64,000 nucleotides of DNA from CALOBA01 sp942491465 (GTDB lineage Bacteria; Pseudomonadota; Gammaproteobacteria; Chromatiales; Chromatiaceae). This document shows, piece after piece, positions 8,723 through 17,912 of this stretch. The number at the start of each line of letters is the position of its first letter. Position 1 is the first letter of the stretch. The stretch covers positions 19,308 to 83,307 of the forward strand of contig CALOBA010000044.1 of NCBI GenBank assembly GCA_942491465.1, given 5' to 3'. The notes under the pieces were generated by a model that saw only the letters and a program-made list of their open reading frames with translations, searched no databases and was not told the origin of the DNA. The position numbers and the translations under genes are program-made.

Positions 8723-9808
8723 TCAGTCCCCGTCCACCTCCGGCGACGGCTCCGCCAGCACAGGCTGCAGTAGCGTGTCCGCCGGCAGGGGACGAATCCA
8801 GACGTCCATCCCGGCCACGGCCTCCGGCAGGTCCGCCTTGGCGGCGAGGGCCGCCTCGTTGGACGCGTGGAGGCTGTGGATCAGCACATACCAGGGTCGG
8901 CCCCGGTAGGTCTCCTCGCGCAGGTAGACGGGGACCCCGGCGAAGTCCCGCCGAGCGAGCCGCAGCACCGCATCGCGATCAAAGGCGCCGAGCAGCTGCA
9001 GCGCGTAGGGGCGCTTCCCCACGCGCATCGGCTCGGGGGGCGTCGCGGCAGCGGGCGGCGGTGAAGTCTCGGGCTCGACGGCGCGCTGCCGCTCGGCGCG
9101 GGCCGGCAAACGCTCATCCATGCCCGCCCCTGGCCCCGGGTCGGGCGCGGCTTCGACGCGGGCCTGCATCGCGTCGAACTGACGTTCCAATCGCGTCTGC
9201 CTCTGGCGCAGGGGCTCAAGGCGCTGCATCAATGCCGCCTCGTCGAGCGCCCCCTCCGCCGCTGCTCCGCTCGCGCGCTCAAGCCCCTCCGCCAAGGAAT
9301 CGAGCCGCGCCTCCTGTGCCGCTTGGCGACTTGACAAGGCATCCGCGGTATCGGCCAGCCGGGCTGCGAGCGCGGCGATCTCGGCCGGATCCGCGGTCGT
9401 CTCCACCGCTGCCGGCGCGAACGTCGCCAAGCGCATGTCGACGGAGCGACGGAGCTGATCGAGCCCCTGATAGGCCCAGGCCAAACCGCCGATGATCGTG
9501 ACCAGCAGGACGGCGACGAGGGCGATCAGCACCCCGCGCTGCCGGGCGAGCCGATGCTCGATCTCGCGGCGCTGGGTCTGCCAGGCCTTCTGCATCTGCT
9601 GGGTGCTGCGTCGGCGGTCATCGTCGACGTCGGCGATGCGCTCGACCAGCGACTTCTCGACGTCGCGCAGGGCGTCGACTTTGACGGGGGCCCCGGACGG
9701 CGCTCGGACCGCGGCTTGGGGATGCGTATCACCGGAATGATCGTGGTGAAGAAAATGGGCGAGATCGGGGGCGTCGGTGCCGCCGTCCGCGTCGTTCGGT
9801 TTATCCAT
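8723..9808 (-). CDS. SPOR domain membrane protein (DamX-like architecture)
   Basis: A 361-residue minus-strand protein. Layout: an acidic N-terminal cytoplasmic part, a single membrane span at about 92-114 (GVLIALVAVLLVTIIGGLAW), a predicted coiled-coil/Ala-Glu-rich periplasmic stalk (about 120-250), a Pro-rich linker, and a C-terminal SPOR domain (about 285-361; YALQLLGAFDRDAVLRL and WYVLIHS). SPOR domains bind glycan strands lacking stem peptides at the division septum. Start ATG 9808 is preceded by the strong site AGGAGGAAA. It is divergent from the neighbouring SDR gene. The specific orthologue is not recognised. Confidence 0.85.
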   Translation of the reverse strand: MDKPNDADGGTDAPDLAHFLHHDHSGDTHPQAAVRAPSGAPVKVDALRDVEKSLVERIADVDDDRRRSTQQMQKAWQTQRREIEHRLARQRGVLIALVAVLLVTIIGGLAWAYQGLDQLRRSVDMRLATFAPAAVETTADPAEIAALAARLADTADALSSRQAAQEARLDSLAEGLERASGAAAEGALDEAALMQRLEPLRQRQTRLERQFDAMQARVEAAPDPGPGAGMDERLPARAERQRAVEPETSPPPAAATPPEPMRVGKRPYALQLLGAFDRDAVLRLARRDFAGVPVYLREETYRGRPWYVLIHSLHASNEAALAAKADLPEAVAGMDVWIRPLPADTLLQPVLAEPSPEVDGD

Positions 9809-9986
9809 CGCGATGCCGTTTCCTCCTCGGCGTGGTTTGCTCGCGCTAGATGATCCTTTAGTTCGCGCTTGAATCCAAGTGCGCGCGCACCGATTGCCGA
9901 TAAACCGACGCGGGTGCGGTCTCGACAGGACGCGCATCACCCCGGTATCGGCAACAGCGATCGACAAACATGAGAGGCCAAGACCC

Positions 9987-10859
9987 GTGGCAGCAACGAA
10001 CGATCTGACCGACAAGACGGCTTTGGTCACCGGAGCCAACTCAGGCTTGGGTAGGGCGATCTGTCAGGCGCTGGCGCAACAGGGTGCGAGAGTGCTGATG
10101 GTCGCAAGGGATCAGGGACGCGGCGAGCGGGCGAGGGCCGCGATCGCCGCGGCCACCGGCAACGACCGGGCCGAGCTGTTGGTGGCCGATCTGGCCTCTC
10201 AGCAGCAGATTCGTGAGCTGGCCGCCCGCGTGAGCGCCGACGTCGACCGACTCGATCTACTGGTCAACAACGCCGGCACGGCCTTTCGCGAGCGCCGCCT
10301 CAGCCCGGACGGCATCGAGCGCGCGCTGGCGATCAATCACCTGGCCCCGTTTCTGCTCACCGAGCTGCTGCTCGATCGGCTGCGCGCGGCACCGGCGGCG
10401 CGCATCGTCAATGTCGGCACCAAGATCGACACCGCCATGGACCTGGACGACCTGAACTGGGAGCGTCGGCGCTACCGCATGATGCCGGCCTACGGGCAGT
10501 CGAAGCTCGGGATGCTGCACTTCACCTTCGAACTGGCCCGGCGTCTCGCCGGCAGCAACATCACGGTCAACTGCGTGTTCCCCGGCGTGTTCCGTTCCAA
10601 TCTCGGCGGCACCGACGGCGCCCAAGGCCCGTTCTGGCGCGCGGTGGCGCTGTTGCTCGGCTGGGCCATTCCGTCGCCGGAGCGCGCCGCGGAGCGGGTC
10701 ACCTATCTGCTGACCTCCTCCGAGCTGGACGGCGTATCCGGGCGCTACTGGGGTGCGCGCAAACCCATCCAGGCACCGGCGCAGGCGCTGGACCCGGCGG
10801 TCAACCGGCGCGTCTGGGACATCAGTGCGCGGCTGACCGGCCTCGACGACAGCGCTTGA
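9987..10859 (+). CDS. short-chain dehydrogenase/reductase, retinol-dehydrogenase-like
   Basis: A 290-residue classical-fold SDR. The cofactor motif TGANSGLG is at about residues 15-22, VNNAGTA supplies the NNAG structural motif, and YGQSK gives the catalytic Tyr and Lys. Substrate is unknown; the sequence pattern (LDDLNWERRRY, VFPGVFRSNLG) is that of the RDH/WWOX-like group annotated as retinol dehydrogenases in bacteria. The start chosen is GTG 9987 with GAGAGG upstream. It converges with the MlaE-type gene with only 8 bases between stops. Confidence 0.9.
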   Translation: MAATNDLTDKTALVTGANSGLGRAICQALAQQGARVLMVARDQGRGERARAAIAAATGNDRAELLVADLASQQQIRELAARVSADVDRLDLLVNNAGTAFRERRLSPDGIERALAINHLAPFLLTELLLDRLRAAPAARIVNVGTKIDTAMDLDDLNWERRRYRMMPAYGQSKLGMLHFTFELARRLAGSNITVNCVFPGVFRSNLGGTDGAQGPFWRAVALLLGWAIPSPERAAERVTYLLTSSELDGVSGRYWGARKPIQAPAQALDPAVNRRVWDISARLTGLDDSA

Positions 10860-10867
10860 GATCGCCG

Positions 10868-12034
10868 TCAGGACAGCCCCACGGCGTCGAACAGGATCGT
10901 CAGCACCGCCGCGGCAATGACGATAAAGACGATCGCGGTCACCACCGCCGAGGTTGTCGCCTCACCGACGGCGGCGGCGCTGCGCCCACACTGCATCCCG
11001 CGCAGGCAGCCCGACGCGGCCACGATCGCGCCGTAGACGGTGGCGCTGATCAGACCCTGCAGGATGTGGTGCCACTGGATCGCGGCGCGGGTCTCGACCA
11101 GATATTCGGTCAGGCTGAGCCCACCGACGGCGACGCCGACGAAGGCGCCGCCGAGGATGCCGAGCAGATCCGCATAGACCGCCAACAGCGGGGTCATAGC
11201 GGTGAGGGCCAGCATCCGCGGCAACACCAGAAATTCCATGGGCGCGATGCCGAGGGTGCGCAGGGCATCGATCTCCTCGTTGACCTGCATGGAGCCGAGC
11301 TCGGCGGCGAAGGCGGCTCCGGTCCGCCCGGCGAGCACGATGGCGGTGATCAACGCGCCCATCTGGATGACCGTCGCCAGCCCCACCATGTCCGCCACAT
11401 AGACGCGGGCACCGAACAAGGCGAGCTGCTGGTCGGCAATGTAGCCCAGGATCACGCCCACCAGAAAGCTGATCAGGCTGACGATCGGCAGCGCATCGGC
11501 ACCGGCGCGCTGGACCGTCAGCCACAGGTCCACGCGGCGAAACCGTGCGCGCCCCGTCAGCAATCGGCGCAGCGCCAGCGTACCCTCGCCGAAAAAGGTC
11601 ATGATCTCGCCGGTCGAACGGGCGAGGCCGAGGAAGTCCCGCCCGATCGCGGTCACGAATGATCCCGATTGCGTCGGTACCGTCGCCTCGCCATCCGGCG
11701 GGATCGACCGGGCAAGCTCCAACAGACGCTCAAGGTCCCCCGGCATGCCACGGATCTCCAACCGCCCATGACGATCGATGGCGATGCCCTCCAGCGAGCG
11801 CAGGAAGACCACCAGAGACGAATCCCAATCGGTGACGGCGGCGACATCAACGGCAATGCCTCCGCAGGCCGGCAGGTCACGCAGCATGTCCTCCACGTCG
11901 TTGCGTGTCGGCACGTGCCGAGCCAAGCGCCAAGCGCCGCGCAACACCATCAGGGTCTCGTCCCCGCGGGCGTCATGCAGGCGGATCTCGGCAGGCGCCG
12001 CGGCCGTTACAGGGGGCATTCCGCCCGCAGACAT
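10868..12034 (-). CDS. MlaE-family ABC transporter permease with N-terminal STAS-like domain
   Basis: A 388-residue protein. Residues 1-110 form a STAS-like domain (LPACGGIAVDVAAVTDWDSSLVVFL). The rest is an MlaE/YrbE permease with five or so hydrophobic segments and the hallmark EIDALRTLGIAPMEFLVLPR loop. MlaE permeases with MlaF ATPases and MCE-domain proteins move phospholipids between membranes. Here no mlaF, mlaD or mlaC homologue is next to it in the window, so its partners are elsewhere. The start ATG 12034 has GAGGG upstream. The same strand continues open to 12457 but without a plausible N-terminus. Confidence 0.9.
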   Translation of the reverse strand: MSAGGMPPVTAAAPAEIRLHDARGDETLMVLRGAWRLARHVPTRNDVEDMLRDLPACGGIAVDVAAVTDWDSSLVVFLRSLEGIAIDRHGRLEIRGMPGDLERLLELARSIPPDGEATVPTQSGSFVTAIGRDFLGLARSTGEIMTFFGEGTLALRRLLTGRARFRRVDLWLTVQRAGADALPIVSLISFLVGVILGYIADQQLALFGARVYVADMVGLATVIQMGALITAIVLAGRTGAAFAAELGSMQVNEEIDALRTLGIAPMEFLVLPRMLALTAMTPLLAVYADLLGILGGAFVGVAVGGLSLTEYLVETRAAIQWHHILQGLISATVYGAIVAASGCLRGMQCGRSAAAVGEATTSAVVTAIVFIVIAAAVLTILFDAVGLS

Positions 12035-12398
12035 GACGACTATGCCCTCTGCGTCCCACTGCGCCGGGCGCGCGCACGCCACCTTGTACTTGCGGGGACC
12101 GATCGACAGGCACAAAAAAGCCGCCCCCCGCGCAGGGTCGGCCCACGTGGGGGAGTGGATAGTTCCAAGGCGTGGGTTATCATCGCGTCTGCGCTCCGGA
12201 TTTGAAGATTCGCAACCTGCGCACATCGACACATCCGACGGGGGCGGCCCATTCGGCGCCACGGCGGTCGATGGCGAGTCGTACCGGGGGCATAATACCC
12301 AGATCGCCGCGCAGATCCCGGCTGAGCCCGCAGCCGACCGCGCGTCCTGCAGGGCCACCACTGCCGAGCGCGGCATACAGGCTGAGGGCCAAACTCCC

Positions 12399-13652
12399 AT
12401 GGCGTTGACGTTACGCGTAATCCGACACAACAAGGCGGCGATAAACCCTCCGATCATCGCGCGTTTCGGCGCCGGCGACGGCAGTATCGGCCGTTCGCCG
12501 GAAAATGACCTCTGCCTGCCCGACCCCGACCGTTGGGTGTCGAGCCGTCACGCCAAGCTGACGTTTCGCGACGGGGCCTACTACGTCGTCGACGTCAGCA
12601 CCAACGGGACGCTGCTGAATGCGGCGGACAATCGTCTCGTGCGCGACAGTGCAGTGCGCTTGGCCAACGGCGATATGCTCGGCATCTGCGGCTACGAGAT
12701 CCAGGTCTCCATCGACAACCACGCCCTCCCTGAGAAGTCTCCCGCCAGGGCCCCGGGCGTCGCCGATCCGGCGAGCCTCGGCGGCCCGACGATGATCGAG
12801 CGCCGACCGGAGGCCTCGACAATGCCGCCGGCGCAGATTCCGAGGCCCGCGAACCGTCAGCCGCCAACGCCGGCCGAGCCGCGGGACGCCGTCCGCACGT
12901 CGCCACCATCGGTCCCGGTGCCCGCAGGGACGCACACGCAATTGATCAACCGTGCCGAGCTTCTGCCGCAAAGACCGGCGGTGGCGCTCGCCACCGCACC
13001 CGGCGCAGACCCGACCTCTGAGCAAAGGCTGTTCGATGCCTTTGTCGAGGGCCTGGGCTGTCGCATACAGGCGACCGACCAGGCAGAGCAGCAGCGCATC
13101 TTCCAAAATGCCGGCCAATTGCTGCGCACCTTCTCCCAAGGCCTGGTCGAGGTGCTGAAGGTACGCAGCCACTTCAAGAACGAGCTCCGGCTGGAGATGA
13201 CCACGATCCAGCATTCCGAGAACAATCCGTTCAAGTTCTCCCTCGACCTGGAGGAGACCTTGGAGCGCATCCTCAGAGAGCCGGAGGGCAACAGCCGAAT
13301 GCTGCCGCCGGTCGAGGCCGCTGCATCCGCCTGTGCCGATCTCAAGGATCACCAGCAGGCGATCATTCACGGTCTGCGCACGCTGCTGCGGGCCGTCCTG
13401 CAAGAGCTCGATCCGGACGCCATCGAGCAGGAAACCCCGAAATCCGGCGTGATCGAGGAACGGCTGAACCCCGCCGCGCGCAAGGCGCGGGCCTGGGATC
13501 ACTACGTTGCGACCTTCAAGCAGCTGCACGAAGAGGTGCGCGAGGACGCATTGCGCCGATTCGACCGAGGCTTCGCCGACGGTTACGAGTCCTACACCCG
13601 TCGATGCCGCACCGAGCGTGGCATTGTCGGCAAGCGACGCGGCAGGAATTAG
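12399..13652 (+). CDS. type VI secretion-associated FHA domain protein TagH-like
   Basis: A 417-residue protein. The N-terminal FHA domain (about 25-95) shows GRSPENDLCLPD, SSRHAKL and STNGT, the phosphothreonine-binding loops. A Pro-rich linker (about 120-200) leads to an alpha-helical C-terminal region (about 215-400; DAFVEGLGC, FRTFSQGLVEVLKVR-like helices and NPFKFSLDLEETLERIL) typical of the TagH C-terminal domain. TagH-type proteins take part in threonine-phosphorylation control of type VI secretion. No other T6SS gene lies in the window, so this is an orphan copy. ATG 12399 has GAGGGCC upstream. Confidence 0.82.
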   Translation: MALTLRVIRHNKAAINPPIIARFGAGDGSIGRSPENDLCLPDPDRWVSSRHAKLTFRDGAYYVVDVSTNGTLLNAADNRLVRDSAVRLANGDMLGICGYEIQVSIDNHALPEKSPARAPGVADPASLGGPTMIERRPEASTMPPAQIPRPANRQPPTPAEPRDAVRTSPPSVPVPAGTHTQLINRAELLPQRPAVALATAPGADPTSEQRLFDAFVEGLGCRIQATDQAEQQRIFQNAGQLLRTFSQGLVEVLKVRSHFKNELRLEMTTIQHSENNPFKFSLDLEETLERILREPEGNSRMLPPVEAAASACADLKDHQQAIIHGLRTLLRAVLQELDPDAIEQETPKSGVIEERLNPAARKARAWDHYVATFKQLHEEVREDALRRFDRGFADGYESYTRRCRTERGIVGKRRGRN

Positions 13653-13798
13653 CCGTCAAAAGTGGACAATCGGCGCGTCGATTGGGCAAGATTGTATCCC
13701 GTCCCGTTCGAGGTCCAAACGCCGCCGGACCTCGATCGGAGTTGAGCCACACTCGCACAGGGCCCCGGACGCCGCGCGCGTCGGGTTAGGAGGAGAAC

Positions 13799-14386
13799 AT
13801 GCCGAACCGCGGTGTAAACAAGGTCATCCTGGTCGGCAACCTCGGTGCCGACCCCGAAGTTCGCTATACGGCGAACGGCGATCCCGTAGGCACGCTGAGC
13901 GTTGCAACCAGCGAGGTATGGCGCGACAAGAGCACCGGAGAGCCCCAAGAGCGCACGGAGTGGCATCGCGTCGTGATCTTCGGAAAGGTCGCCGAACTCG
14001 CCAAGCAATATTTGCAGAAGGGCCGCAAGGTCTATGTCGAGGGCAAGCTGCGCACACGCAAATGGCAGGGCCAGGATGGGCAGGATCGCTGGACGACGGA
14101 GGTGGTAATCTCCCAGTTCGAAGGCGAGCTGCAGTTCCTCGACAGTCGTGGCGGCGGCACCGCACCCTACGATGGGGCTCAACCATCGGCCGCTGCCTCG
14201 TCGGCCGGCGCCGGCCATCAACAGGGCAGCTGGGGCGGGTCTCCCGCGGGTGCAGGCCCGGCGGCCCAACAGCCGCAACAGCCAACGGCCCCCGCCCCCG
14301 CGAGCGGCGGCTCGCCGGCTGCGCGCCCTGCCGGCGACAACCCCTCCGGGGCCGATGCCCCGTTCGATGACGATATACCGTTTTGA
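13799..14386 (+). CDS. ssb: single-stranded DNA-binding protein
   Basis: A 195-residue SSB. The OB-fold occupies residues 1-112 (NKVILVGNLGADPEVRYT, TEWHRVVIFGK, GRKVYVEGKLRTRKWQ). A Gly/Pro/Gln-rich disordered linker follows and the protein ends in the acidic tip DDDIPF that recruits PriA, RecO and other partners. AGGAGGAGAAC directly precedes ATG 13799, a near-perfect ribosome binding site. The stop overlaps a weak TTG that could begin the next gene, but ATG 14404 is preferred for that gene. Confidence 0.97.
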   Translation: MPNRGVNKVILVGNLGADPEVRYTANGDPVGTLSVATSEVWRDKSTGEPQERTEWHRVVIFGKVAELAKQYLQKGRKVYVEGKLRTRKWQGQDGQDRWTTEVVISQFEGELQFLDSRGGGTAPYDGAQPSAAASSAGAGHQQGSWGGSPAGAGPAAQQPQQPTAPAPASGGSPAARPAGDNPSGADAPFDDDIPF

Positions 14387-14403
14387 TTTCCGCCCAGAAT
14401 CCT

Positions 14404-15327
14404 ATGCCAGAGACACTTCCGCGCATCCTGCTCATCGGCGCCGACGGCCAGCTCGGCTGGGAGCTGCGTCGCGCACTGGCCCCGGTGGGCCAAGTCATCG
14501 CCGCCGACTTGGCCGGTGACGGCGGGCCGGCCATCGACCTGATGGACCCGGCCTCGCTGCGCAGGCTGTTCCACGAGACCGGCCCCGCATTGGTGGTCAA
14601 CGCGGCCGCCTACACGGCGGTAGACAAGGCGGAGAGCGACCGTGCCCGGGCCCAGACGATCAACGCCGACGCGGTGGCCCTGATGGCCGAACTCGCCGCG
14701 GCCGCGAAGGCGCCGATCGTCCACTATTCCACCGATTTTGTATTCTCCGGCAAGACCGACCGCCCCTACCGGGAGGACGACGCACCAGCGCCCCTCGGCG
14801 TCTACGGCGAAACCAAGCTGGCAGGTGAGCAGGCGCTGTTGAGCTCGGATGCCGAGGTGTTGATCTTTCGCACCGCGTGGCTCTACGGTGTCCGCGGCGC
14901 CAACTTCCTGCTGACGATGCTGCGGCTGTTCAATGAGCGCACGGAGCTGCGCATCGTCGACGACCAGATCGGCACGCCGACTTGGAGCCGGATGCTGGCC
15001 GAGGTCTCCGCCCAGATCCTATACCGGGTCCTCAGGGGCGACCTGGCCATCTCGGAGGTCAAAGGCCTCTACCACGTAACCAGCGCCGGCGCGACCTCCT
15101 GGTACGGCTTCGCGGATGCGATCCGCTCGGCCACCGGACATCCCTGCAATCTCTTGCCGATCACCACCGACGAATATCCCGCCCCGGCACGGCGTCCCGC
15201 CTATTCCGTCCTGGACACCGGCCGCTTTCGCCGCACCTTCGGGCTGACCATGCCCGATTGGCGTCAATCCCTAGGGCTTTGCCTGGCGGACTTGCCGCGG
15301 GCGGCGGGGGCAGGCCAAGGCGGCTGA
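14404..15327 (+). CDS. rfbD: dTDP-4-dehydrorhamnose reductase
   Basis: A 307-residue extended SDR. The NAD(P) motif GADGQLGWELRR is near the N-terminus, VVNAAAYTAVDKAE is the conserved segment of RmlD/RfbD enzymes, YGETK supplies catalytic Tyr/Lys, and IVDDQIGTPTW is the family signature. It makes dTDP-L-rhamnose from the 4-keto sugar for surface polysaccharide. The other rml genes are not in the window. ATG 14404 gives the standard N-terminus MPETLPRILLIG; an upstream TTG at 14383 would overlap the end of ssb. Confidence 0.93.
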   Translation: MPETLPRILLIGADGQLGWELRRALAPVGQVIAADLAGDGGPAIDLMDPASLRRLFHETGPALVVNAAAYTAVDKAESDRARAQTINADAVALMAELAAAAKAPIVHYSTDFVFSGKTDRPYREDDAPAPLGVYGETKLAGEQALLSSDAEVLIFRTAWLYGVRGANFLLTMLRLFNERTELRIVDDQIGTPTWSRMLAEVSAQILYRVLRGDLAISEVKGLYHVTSAGATSWYGFADAIRSATGHPCNLLPITTDEYPAPARRPAYSVLDTGRFRRTFGLTMPDWRQSLGLCLADLPRAAGAGQGG

Positions 15328-15447
15328 GGGCCGCGGACCCCACCGCACACGACCCGGCGCGAGCCGGTGTCCACGACGTATCCGGACCGGCGACACCGAT
15401 CTGATACACTCCCGCGAATCCCAGCCAACCACGAATCGACAACGCCG

Positions 15448-16866
15448 ATGACCGTCCGCACCCGTTTCGCCCCGTCCCCGACCGGCTATCTGCATGTGGG
15501 AGGCGCGCGCACCGCGCTGTTCTCCTACCTGTTCGCTCGCAAGCACGGCGGGCAGTTCGTCCTGCGTATCGAGGACACCGACTTGGAGCGCTCGACCGCG
15601 GAGTCGGTCAACGCCATCCTGGAGGGCATGACCTGGCTCGGGCTCGAGTACGATGAAGGTCCGTTCTTCCAGACCGAACGCTTCGAGCGCTACCAGGCGG
15701 TCATCGACGAACTGCTCGACAAGGGGCTGGCCTATCGCTGCGACTGCCCGAAGGAGCGTCTGGACAAGCTGCGCGACACCCAGATGGCGGCCAAGGTCAA
15801 ACCCCGCTACGACGGTCACTGTCGCGGTCGCAAGATCGATCCGAACAGCCCGCACGTCATCCGCTTCAGCAACCCGGTGGACGGCGCCGTAGTGGTCGAA
15901 GACCTGATCCGCGGGCGGGTCGCTTTTGCCAATGCCGAACTCGACGACCTCATCATCCGCCGCAGCGACGGCTCGCCGACCTACAACCTGACCGTGGTCG
16001 TCGACGATGCCGATATGGGCATCAGCCATGTCATCCGCGGCGACGACCACCTGAACAACACCCCGCGCCAGATCAACATCCTCAACGCCCTCGGCCACCC
16101 CCTGCCGTGCTACGCCCATGTTCCGATGATCCTGGGCGACGACGGCGCGCGCCTATCCAAGCGCCACGGGGCGGTCAGCGTCGTCGCCTACCGCGACCAG
16201 GGCTATCTGCCCGAGGCGCTGCTCAACTACCTGGTACGCCTGGGCTGGTCCCACGGCGATCAGGAGATCTTCTCCGTCGACGAGATGATCGAGGCGTTCG
16301 ACATCGGGGCCGTCAACAAGGCCGCCTCTTCGTTCAATTGCGGCAAGCTCGATTGGCTCAATCAGCACTACATCCAATATGGCGATCCAAAGCACATCGC
16401 CCACTTGCTCAGTCCGCAGATGGGCCACATCGGCATCGACCCGAGCGACGGGCCGGAGCTGACGGACGTGGTCGTGGCGCAGGCATCCCGCGCCAAGACC
16501 CTGACCGAGCTGGCCGACATCAGCGCCTTCTGTTACCGCGACTTCGAAGACTACGACCCCGCCGCCGCCAAGAAGCACCTGCGACCGGTCGCTCAAGCGC
16601 CCTTGTCGCGCGTGCGCGAGGCGCTCGACCTGCTCGCATTGGATGACTGGCACCCGGAGCAGCTGCACTATTTGGTGGAGCGCGTCGCCGGCGAACTGGA
16701 ACTCAATCTAGGCAAGGTTGCCCAGCCCCTGCGGGTGGCCGTGGTCGGGCGTGCCGCCTCACCGGGCATCGACGTCACCCTCGCCCTCGTCGGCAAGGAG
16801 GCGACGCTGCGGCGGATCGACCGTGCACTGCGCTACATCGAGCAGCGCGCCGCGGGTGCCGCCTAG
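15448..16866 (+). CDS. gltX: glutamyl-tRNA synthetase
   Basis: A 472-residue class I synthetase charging tRNA-Glu. The HIGH-like motif is PSPTGYLHVGG at residues 9-19 and the KMSKS-like motif is LSKRHGA. IEDTD, the family's glutamate-pocket segment, is at about 43. Length is normal. The TAG stop (16864-16866) is contributed by the first bases of a repeat element that begins here, so the element sits exactly at the gene end. GlnRS is also encoded in this window, so GluRS is expected to be discriminating. Confidence 0.97.
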   Translation: MTVRTRFAPSPTGYLHVGGARTALFSYLFARKHGGQFVLRIEDTDLERSTAESVNAILEGMTWLGLEYDEGPFFQTERFERYQAVIDELLDKGLAYRCDCPKERLDKLRDTQMAAKVKPRYDGHCRGRKIDPNSPHVIRFSNPVDGAVVVEDLIRGRVAFANAELDDLIIRRSDGSPTYNLTVVVDDADMGISHVIRGDDHLNNTPRQINILNALGHPLPCYAHVPMILGDDGARLSKRHGAVSVVAYRDQGYLPEALLNYLVRLGWSHGDQEIFSVDEMIEAFDIGAVNKAASSFNCGKLDWLNQHYIQYGDPKHIAHLLSPQMGHIGIDPSDGPELTDVVVAQASRAKTLTELADISAFCYRDFEDYDPAAAKKHLRPVAQAPLSRVREALDLLALDDWHPEQLHYLVERVAGELELNLGKVAQPLRVAVVGRAASPGIDVTLALVGKEATLRRIDRALRYIEQRAAGAA

Positions 16867-17010
16867 GAGCCTGTCCGACTTAGGATCGGTTCAGAAACAA
16901 GTGGCGCAGACGCCCGCTCGCAAAACCGTTTGACTGGCCATTTCGTGGTTGCGCCTGCACCACTTGTTTCTGAACCTTGACTTAGCCACAAACCCCTAAG
17001 CCAGACAGGC
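16864..17010. repeat. composite palindromic repeat: 103-bp inverted-repeat unit inside remnants of a larger element
   Basis: The left edge TAGGAGCCTGTCCGACTTAG is identical to the terminal repeat of the 166-bp element at 22829-22994. The right edge (CTAAGCCAGACAGGC at 16996-17010) matches that element's right end with two differences. Between them, 16881-16984 is the reverse complement of the unit at 24379-24482 and 38149-38252, with 24-bp inverted ends (TTCAGAAACAAGTGG and its complement). The whole could fold into a long hairpin. It provides the TAG stop of gltX and separates it from the minus-strand YcbK-like gene. Confidence 0.85.
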
Positions 17011-17117
17011 GGCGGTTTCGGGCTGATGGTCCGAGCCGCAGATCCAGGCTCGCCGCCGATGCCTCGGTCGACGGGCCCGGATCGATCCCCCGATGCGGCG
17101 ATCTTGCCGGTGCGCCT

Positions 17118-17657
17118 TCAGCCCCAGTGGCGAACGCGGCCGGTATCCAAGTGGACAAAATCCGAGCGTGGATAGTAGCCGACGCCCCCGCGGCCCATGC
17201 GAATCGCCGTGTCCCGCACGTGCCGAAGCGATGAGCCGCTCAGACGCATGTCCACCGCCTGTCCGCTCATGTGCAAGCTGCGCTTGGCAACCCCCGAGGA
17301 TGTGCGCCTCAGCATCGCGTTGGTCTTCGGCGAGCGATAGCCGCCGATGATCTCGAACACCCCGTCATGGCCGCTAACTCGCTCCTGCACCTCGTACATC
17401 ATGTCGAAGATGCGCGGATCGATCGCGGTCACATCCCCGGTACGAAAGTCCCGCAGGAAGTGGTTCAGCCGACGCAGCGCGCTGCGGTGATAGTTGTCGC
17501 CGGTTCTGTAGGTCAGGCTCAGTCTCTGGTCGGTGTGCAGGTGATGCAAGGTGAGGGCGCGAACGACGTCTTTGCCCCGTGGCCTCGCGAACACCGGCGG
17601 GGCAAGGCCAGCCGCGACGGTGGACAGACTTAACCCGATGAAATATCTGCGGTTCAT
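17118..17657 (-). CDS. YcbK-like (DUF882) secreted peptidase/murein protein
   Basis: A 179-residue protein of the DUF882/YcbK family, related to M15A zinc peptidases. It starts MNRRYFIGLSLSTVAAGLA, a Tat-type signal peptide (NRRYFIG), with a likely cleavage after FA. The zinc-site pattern is HMSGQAVDM (His, Asp) and a terminal HLD. Related secreted proteins act on peptidoglycan peptides. YcbK neighbours L,D-transpeptidase genes in other species; here it faces a lytic transglycosylase across a shared intergenic region. Confidence 0.9.
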   Translation of the reverse strand: MNRRYFIGLSLSTVAAGLAPPVFARPRGKDVVRALTLHHLHTDQRLSLTYRTGDNYHRSALRRLNHFLRDFRTGDVTAIDPRIFDMMYEVQERVSGHDGVFEIIGGYRSPKTNAMLRRTSSGVAKRSLHMSGQAVDMRLSGSSLRHVRDTAIRMGRGGVGYYPRSDFVHLDTGRVRHWG

Positions 17658-17792
17658 GTTTCCCCCGATTCGATCATGTTGTTGTGGCCGTCTAGTATAG
17701 AAACGGCCCGAGAAAAAGCAACGCCGTTGCCGCGCTGGCTCAAAGACCAGAGCCGAGCTCTAAACGACATTAACACTACACCATAACCATAG

Positions 17793-17813
17793 ACTCTTTC
17801 GAGAGTTTTTTTT
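17793..17813 (+). terminator. small U-tract hairpin, terminator-like
   Basis: ACTCT-TTCG-AGAGT (17793-17806) is a 5-bp stem closed by a UUCG tetraloop, followed by a run of T (17807-17813). It is terminator-like on the plus strand but the stem is short and there is no plus-strand gene just upstream (YcbK-like is on the minus strand). It may equally be part of the promoter spacer region of the next gene. Confidence 0.35.
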
Positions 17814-17824
17814 CGAGCTATAAT
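17796..17824 (+). promoter_or_regulatory. predicted promoter for the lytic transglycosylase gene
   Basis: A perfect -10 hexamer TATAAT is at 17819-17824, 88 bases before the GTG start at 17913. The -35 region (17796-17802) is poor (CTTTCG/TTTCGA), so either an activator or an extended element would be needed. AT content of this stretch is far higher than its surroundings. Confidence 0.4.
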
Positions 17825-17912
17825 CTGGATCATGTAGCGGCACGGCAACTGTCGTAGAATATGCGGCAGTCCAGAGGCCGAAACGTGTCGGAGATGAAAC
17901 AGGTGTAGATCC

